17,916 nucleotides of DNA from an uncultured Collinsella sp. (GTDB lineage Bacteria > Actinomycetota > Coriobacteriia > Coriobacteriales > Coriobacteriaceae). Every line of letters begins with the position of its first letter. Within the stretch, counting starts at the first letter, position 1. This document shows positions 13,643-17,916 of this stretch, piece after piece. A program made the translations under genes and the position numbers. Under the pieces are notes generated by a model, which was not told where the DNA came from, searched no databases, and saw only the letters and a list, made by a program, of their open reading frames with translations. The stretch spans positions 1 to 17,916 of the forward strand of contig CABSNX010000011.1 in assembly GCA_902479205.1 (NCBI GenBank), read 5' to 3'.

Positions 13643-13684
13643 GATCTTCTCGACCGTCTCCTCCGGGTACTTATTGCGTGCCAC
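13643..13684 (-). pseudogene. N-terminal stub of a TetR-family regulator
   Basis: GTG 13684, behind GGAGG at about 5 nt, encodes MARNKYPEETVEKI, the standard opening of a TetR-family protein before its first DNA-binding helix. After these 14 codons the sequence loses all resemblance (the frame stays open to 13523 but encodes no helix-turn-helix). The rest of the gene (about 180 codons) is missing, replaced by the promoter and leader of the ToxN-like gene. A 53-residue peptide could still be made; I see no reason to think it works. Confidence 0.6.
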
Positions 13685-13701
13685 GGGCACCTCCGTCCTT
13701 A

Positions 13702-13713
13702 TTATCGCGATAA
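13702..13713. promoter_or_regulatory. 12-bp palindrome, likely former TetR operator
   Basis: TTATCGCGATAA is a perfect palindrome 17 bp before the TetR stub. It overlaps a GATAAT -10-like box on the minus strand (complement of 13701-13706). The position fits an autoregulatory operator whose regulator gene has been lost. Confidence 0.5.
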
Positions 13714-13797
13714 ACATACCATGAGTGGCGTACGGGTCGAGAAGGGCTGGCGCCAAAAGAGCCCAACGGCCGTTACAGCTTCGTTAGAAACGCGCCC

Positions 13798-13858
13798 CAC
13801 CATGGATGGTGAACCCGAAAGGTAAGGCGCGCGGGCACGGCGACTCGGCCCGCGCGCC
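13798..13858 (+). repeat. Two inverted repeats in the leader of the LanFEG operon
   Basis: CACCATGGATGGTG (13798-13811) is a short 6+2+6 dyad. GGCGCGCGGGC (13826-13836) and GCCCGCGCGCC (13848-13858) form a perfect 11-bp GC stem with an 11-nt loop, ending 8 bp before the ribosome site of lanF. Either could be a regulator site or a leader hairpin; no T-run follows, so it is not a simple terminator. I found no convincing promoter between 13714 and 13797. Confidence 0.7.
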
Positions 13859-13879
13859 CGGAAGAGAAAGGACGAACCC

Positions 13880-14604
<725 letters not shown>

Positions 14605-14608
<4 letters not shown>

Positions 14609-15375
14609 CGGGCGAGAAAGGCGGCCTGCTCGCGGGCCTGCGCGCCGAGGCCCTGAAGTCGCGCCACGCGGCACCGGTTCGCCTGGCCGTGCTCATGGCG
14701 CTGCCGATGCCGCTGCTTGGCGCGATGCCCTACCGGGGCGTGCAGATCTTCAGCGCGTGGAACTACTGGTACGCGCTCTTCCTGCCCGTGTCTCTCTCGC
14801 TCGTGGTGGCGTGCGTCGCGCGGGCGGACGCTCGCACGCGGATGCGGGGGCTTCTGGGCCTGGGCTTCCCGCTCGGGCGCGCCTGGTGGGCCAAGGCGCT
14901 CTGGTGCCTAGCGCTCTGCACGCTCTCGAACCTCGTGGTCTTCGGCATCTACCTCGCGGGATCGGCGTTCTCCTCGCAGGGCCTCACGGTCGCGGGCACG
15001 CTCACGATGCTCCTCTGCGCGCTCGTCAACACGGTGACCGCGGCGTGGATGATCCCCGCAGGGCTCTTCCTCACGGCGCGGCTCGGCATGCTCGCGGGCA
15101 TCTTCTGCCCGCTCGCCGCGCAGCTCATGGGTGGTTTCGCCTGGTCGCTGATGCCGCTGCCGCAGCTCTTTCCGCCGTCGGCGAGCATGGTCATCCCCAC
15201 GAGCTTCATCCCCGTGCTGCCGAGCGGCGAGCCGCTCGCGGCGGACATGGCGCTCGGCGGGGCGCTCGCGGCGAACGGCATGCTCACGCTGGCGGGCCTT
15301 GCGGTCTGCGCGCTCGCGTTCGCCGCGCTCACGGCGGCGGGCGCGGCCTGGTTCGCGCGCTCCGAGGAGAGGTGA
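14605..15375 (+). CDS. lanE: Lantibiotic-protection ABC transporter permease (LanE/MutE-like)
   Basis: 256-aa membrane protein with about six hydrophobic segments after a short cytoplasmic start. LRAEALKSRHAAPVRLAVL and WNYWYALFLPVSLSLV are typical of the MutE/EpiE family, as is FIPVLPSGEPL in the loop before the last helix. It starts inside the stop of lanF (ATGA, 4-bp overlap) and ends in the lanG start (TGATG), so translation is coupled. It pairs with LanG to form the membrane pore of the exporter. GC content at third positions is very high, as in the whole operon. Confidence 0.86.
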
Positions 15376-16190
15376 TGGCAATGACACGACTCTCCGACCC
15401 GACGCCGCGCATGACTCTCCCGCGGGCCCTGCTCTCCGAGGCCCTGCGCCTGGCGCGCTCCCCGCTTGCAGCGGTGCACCTCGTCTGCGGCCTGGCAGCC
15501 GGTCTTGCCTGCGGCGAGTACTTCTCCATAACCCGATGGGACCCGGCGTTGGGCGCGGACGCCTACGCCCAGTTCCTCGGCGCCCTCATGCCGCTCATGT
15601 CCGCCATCGTCTGCGGGCTCGCCGTGGACGAGGAGCGCGCTGCCGGGCGCCTCGCCAACCTCACGGCGGTCCCCTCGCGCGGGCGCGCCGTCGCGGCGAA
15701 GCTACTCGCCCTTGCGGCGCTCGGCGCGGGCGCGCTGGCCGTGGCGCTCGGCGTGTTCGGGGCCGTGCTCGCCGTCGCCGGGCGCCTGCCGCTCGGGCCC
15801 GCTCCGCTTGCGGCCGCCTGGGCGGGCATCGTGCTGGGCAGCCTGCCCCTCTACGCACTGGGGCTCGGCGTGGCCCTGCGCCTCGGCCGCAACGCCGCCA
15901 TCGGCGCCGGCGCGGCGGGGATGCTCCTCGCGTTCTTCTCAGTGGGCGGACTTGCGCACGGCCTCATGACCGGCGAGCTCACCGGTGCCCTGGCGACGCC
16001 CCTGAGCTGGGTGCCGCTCGCCTGGCCCGCGCGCCTGGGGTCGCTCGGGGTGGAGGCCTTCATCGACGCCGCACGCGCGGCGGGCCCTCTCCTCACGACT
16101 GCGCTCGCTGGCCTCGTGCTCGCCCTGGCAGCCGACGCCGTCCTTCTCGCCTGGTTCTGCCGCTTCGAGGACGGGAGGGCAGATGCGTAG
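15375..16190 (+). CDS. lanG: Lantibiotic-protection ABC transporter permease (LanG/MutG-like)
   Basis: 271-aa second permease of the exporter. It opens with the soluble segment LPRALLSEALRLARSPLA and has about six membrane spans; SAIVCGLAVDEERAAGRL after the second span is a LanG-family feature. ATG 15375 overlaps the lanE stop by one base; ATG 15381, two codons on, is slightly better spaced from GAGGAGAGG (15364-15372) and could be the true start. Its 3' end overlaps the next gene by 8 bp. The unusually long antiparallel and off-frame open frames here are composition artefacts of GC-rich coding DNA. Confidence 0.84.
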   Translation: MAMTRLSDPTPRMTLPRALLSEALRLARSPLAAVHLVCGLAAGLACGEYFSITRWDPALGADAYAQFLGALMPLMSAIVCGLAVDEERAAGRLANLTAVPSRGRAVAAKLLALAALGAGALAVALGVFGAVLAVAGRLPLGPAPLAAAWAGIVLGSLPLYALGLGVALRLGRNAAIGAGAAGMLLAFFSVGGLAHGLMTGELTGALATPLSWVPLAWPARLGSLGVEAFIDAARAAGPLLTTALAGLVLALAADAVLLAWFCRFEDGRADA

Positions 16191-16584
16191 GAAGCCGTTC
16201 GCCGTCGTGCTCGTCCTCCTCTCCGCAGCGCTCGTCCTGGGCGGGAATGCCCTGCTCGACGCCGGCTGGGGGTCGGCGCTGCGCTCGATCGCCGACCGCG
16301 TGCTGCCCAACCCTGAGGTCACCATGTGGGCGCCCGCGCCCGAGCCCGGTAGCCACGCGAGCTCCTACGCCGACGCCACCGGGGCGGGGGCGAACTACGT
16401 CTACCTGGTGGACGCGGCGGACGACAGGGGCAATGTCCGAGAGCTCCAGCTCATCTTCTTCGGACGGGAGTCGGACGGCGAGGGCTGGCTCGAGATCGAG
16501 GCGCGCGGCGGCTCGGGCGTGCGCTACCGCGCGTGCGATGCGGCCGAGGCGCCCGCGGCTGCGCGCGGGGCTCTAGACCGCTGA
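16183..16584 (+). CDS. YxeA-family (DUF1093) secreted or membrane-anchored protein
   Basis: 133 aa. Residues 1-22 (MRRKPFAVVLVLLSAALVLGG) form a signal or anchor segment with no lipobox cysteine. The body has the YxeA layout: YVYLVDAADDRGNVRELQLIFF (the tyrosine/aspartate repeat followed by a strand), then GWLEIEARGGSGVRYRACDAAEAP, matching the family's 'YL-x-k...gV..y.eV...eiP'. YxeA-like proteins often sit beside peptide-antibiotic ABC exporters, and a LanI-like immunity helper role is plausible, but unproven. It overlaps lanG by 8 bp, so it belongs to the same transcript. Confidence 0.75.
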   Translation: MRRKPFAVVLVLLSAALVLGGNALLDAGWGSALRSIADRVLPNPEVTMWAPAPEPGSHASSYADATGAGANYVYLVDAADDRGNVRELQLIFFGRESDGEGWLEIEARGGSGVRYRACDAAEAPAAARGALDR

Positions 16585-16602
16585 GCGCGGCGCAAGTACA
16601 AT
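16574..16602 (+). promoter_or_regulatory. Candidate internal promoter for the two-component genes
   Basis: TAGACC (16574-16579), 17 bp and TACAAT (16597-16602) match -35 and -10 boxes well. The -35 lies in the last codons of the YxeA-family gene. It could give basal regulator and kinase levels independent of the transporter promoter. Confidence 0.42.
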
Positions 16603-16628
16603 GCAACGGGAGTTTCAGGAGGTCGAAT

Positions 16629-17291
16629 ATGGCGAGGATACTGGCAGTGGATGATGAGCGGGCGATCCTCGACGCGCTCGCGCGCGTCCTCGGCCGCGAC
16701 GGCCATGAGGTCGTCAAGGCAGCGGACCCGACGGCGGTCCCGGGGATGGACCTCTCGCGCTTCGACCTCGTGCTCTGCGACGTCATGATGCCGGGGCTCG
16801 ACGGCTTCGAGCTCGTGCGGCAGATCCGCCCGGACTTCGACGGGCCCATCATCTTCCTGACCGCGCGCGTGGCCGAGGAGGACGCCGTGGCCGCCTACGG
16901 CCTGGGCGCCGACGACTACGTCCGCAAGCCCTTCGGGGCCGCGGAGCTGCGCGCCAAGGTCGCGGCCCATCTACGCCGTGAGCGCCGGCCGCGCTCGCAC
17001 GCCCTCTCCTTCGGGGAGGTGCGGATCGACCTCGGGGCGCGCGGCCTCTCCGTGGGCGGCGAGGCCGTGCCGCTCACGCCCACCGAGTACGCCATCTGCG
17101 AGTACCTCGCCCGCCACCCCGGGCAGGTCATGAGCCGCGCGCAGATCCGCGAGGCGGTGCTCGGCTGGGAGAGCGACGCCGACGACGCGGCCATATCCAT
17201 GCAGGTCAGCCGCGCCCGGAGGAAACTCTCCGAGGCCGGCGCCGATCCGATCGCGACCGTCTGGGGGATGGGGTACAAGTGGCAGCTCTGA
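16629..17291 (+). CDS. OmpR/PhoB-family response regulator (NisR/SpaR-like)
   Basis: 220-aa DNA-binding regulator. Receiver domain, residues 1-115: acidic pair D8-D9, phospho-acceptor D51 (LCDVMMPGLDG), T79 and K100 (YVRKPF). A winged helix of the OmpR type covers about 125-220 (LTPTEYAICEYLARHPGQVMSRAQI, then ISMQVSRARRKL and WGMGYKW). ATG 16629 follows AGGAGG (16617-16622) at 6 nt; longer frames upstream lack a ribosome site. It lies 44 bp after the YxeA-family gene. Its partner kinase follows, and the likely target is the transporter operon. The pairing with LanFEG is the usual layout of lantibiotic-sensing NisRK/SpaRK-type systems. Confidence 0.92.
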   Translation: MARILAVDDERAILDALARVLGRDGHEVVKAADPTAVPGMDLSRFDLVLCDVMMPGLDGFELVRQIRPDFDGPIIFLTARVAEEDAVAAYGLGADDYVRKPFGAAELRAKVAAHLRRERRPRSHALSFGEVRIDLGARGLSVGGEAVPLTPTEYAICEYLARHPGQVMSRAQIREAVLGWESDADDAAISMQVSRARRKLSEAGADPIATVWGMGYKWQL

Positions 17292-17317
17292 GGACCGGGG
17301 CGCGAGGTCGCGGGGGC

Positions 17318-17916
17318 ATGCCGCTCTCCTTCGTCATCGCGCGCTACTTCGCCTACGCGTTCGCGGCGGTCGCCACGGCGTGGCTCGCCTCGTTCATGGC
17401 GCTCTCCGCGGCGATCGACGCGGGCTTCGTCTACGAGGCAAGCTGGGGGCCGGCCAATGCGCGCGAGGTCGCGGAGGGCCTGGCACGCGACGGCGTCTGC
17501 GGGCAGCAGGACGTGCCGACGGCGTACCGCTACCTCATCCTGAACAAGGACGGATACGTGCTGATGACAGACCTCGAGGGCACGAGGCTCGAGGACGCGA
17601 CGGAAATGGCCCGTGCGGCACTCGCCGCGGATCCGGGCACAGTGGAGATCGAGGGCGGGGGCTCGGGCCTCACCTACGCCGCGTTCCCGCTCAAGGGCGG
17701 CGGGGCCTGCGCACTCGTCAGCGAGTACCTGCCGCAGTGGGTCTCGCGCGACCTCGCCGGCCTGCTTCCCAACCCGCAGAACCTCATGCTCGTCGGCGCC
17801 GCTGCGGGAAGCGCGCTCGCGCTCGCGCTCGTGGCGCGCCGCGCGAGCCGCGTGATCTCGCGCAAGATGGCGCCGCTCGCGGAGGCAGCGGGGCGCGTCG
17901 GCGCGGGGGCTGTCTC
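17318..17916 (+). CDS. Sensor histidine kinase, N-terminal part (cut by window end)
   Basis: The frame is open from here to the window end with no stop (199 codons seen). It starts MPLSFVIARYF with a first membrane segment at about 8-33. An outside domain of about 120 residues follows, with paired cysteines at 61 and 131, then a second segment at about 155-173 (LMLVGAAAGSALALALVA) and the start of a HAMP-like linker (RRASRVISRKMAPLAEAA). The catalytic H-box and ATPase domain lie beyond the window. GTG 17279, which overlaps the regulator's stop, is an in-frame alternative start 13 codons upstream. It probably senses the peptide handled by the LanFEG exporter, by analogy with NisK/SpaK-type kinases. 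Confidence 0.8.
   Translation, partial: MPLSFVIARYFAYAFAAVATAWLASFMALSAAIDAGFVYEASWGPANAREVAEGLARDGVCGQQDVPTAYRYLILNKDGYVLMTDLEGTRLEDATEMARAALAADPGTVEIEGGGSGLTYAAFPLKGGGACALVSEYLPQWVSRDLAGLLPNPQNLMLVGAAAGSALALALVARRASRVISRKMAPLAEAAGRVGAGAV

Noticed and set aside
14757..15374. Plus-strand open frame leading into lanG
   Set aside because: The upstream part is the lanE gene read in the wrong frame (arginine/histidine-rich). Only 15375 onward is a real protein.

Overview
The window looks like genomic DNA from a coriobacterium, most likely Collinsella or a close relative. This is inferred from the clustal/coriobacterial style of the topoisomerase pair, high-GC coding with mixed GTG/ATG starts, LPXTG surface anchoring and LanFEG-type transporters; no marker such as rRNA is present, so the genus is a guess. 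The first 47 bases are not genomic: they are an Illumina Nextera i7 adapter ending in the transposon mosaic end, so the window begins at a contig end and genomic sequence starts at base 48.

Layout. 48-670: 3' part of an AAA ATPase with a DUF234 nuclease-like tail, cut by the contig end. 823-5106: a parE-parC operon encoding a type IIA topoisomerase (topoisomerase IV-like), closed by a strong terminator. 5203-6447: an AAA+ ATPase with a C-terminal winged helix, preceded by three exact 17-bp repeats at a 19-bp period that run into its ribosome binding site. 6555-7085 (minus): an iron-sulfur flavoprotein. 7405-8325: an LPXTG-anchored surface protein. 8373-8828: remnant of a Sir2-family gene. 8906-11249 (minus): an operon of iron-sulfur flavoprotein, CMD-cupin fusion and alpha/beta hydrolase, under a divergent MerR regulator (11355-11795) that has Cys52, as in the AdhR/NmlR electrophile sensors, and a textbook MerR-type promoter with a 19-bp spacer. 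11808-12134: wreck of an AAA_14/DUF4143 ATPase with its palindromic upstream element. 12211-12766: yjdF (DUF2992) with a structured leader that can mask its own ribosome binding site, a candidate yjdF-class (azaaromatic) riboswitch. 12925-13582 (minus): a ToxN/AbiQ-like gene put out of frame by one missing C, behind a structured leader. 13643-13713: stub of a TetR regulator with its operator.

From about 13,780 the base composition becomes visibly GC-richer. 13880-17916 is one tight operon: a lantibiotic-protection type ABC transporter (LanF, LanE, LanG), a YxeA-family secreted protein, then an OmpR-type response regulator and a sensor kinase cut by the window end. It is likely a self-protection or peptide-antibiotic resistance module sensed by its own two-component system. 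No lantibiotic precursor or modification gene is visible here.

The stretch between 8.3 and 13.8 kb mixes intact stress genes with at least four decayed genes and reads as a plastic accessory region. The best leads for new biology are the repeat-controlled ATPase, the ToxN-like gene with its structured leader, and the yjdF leader.
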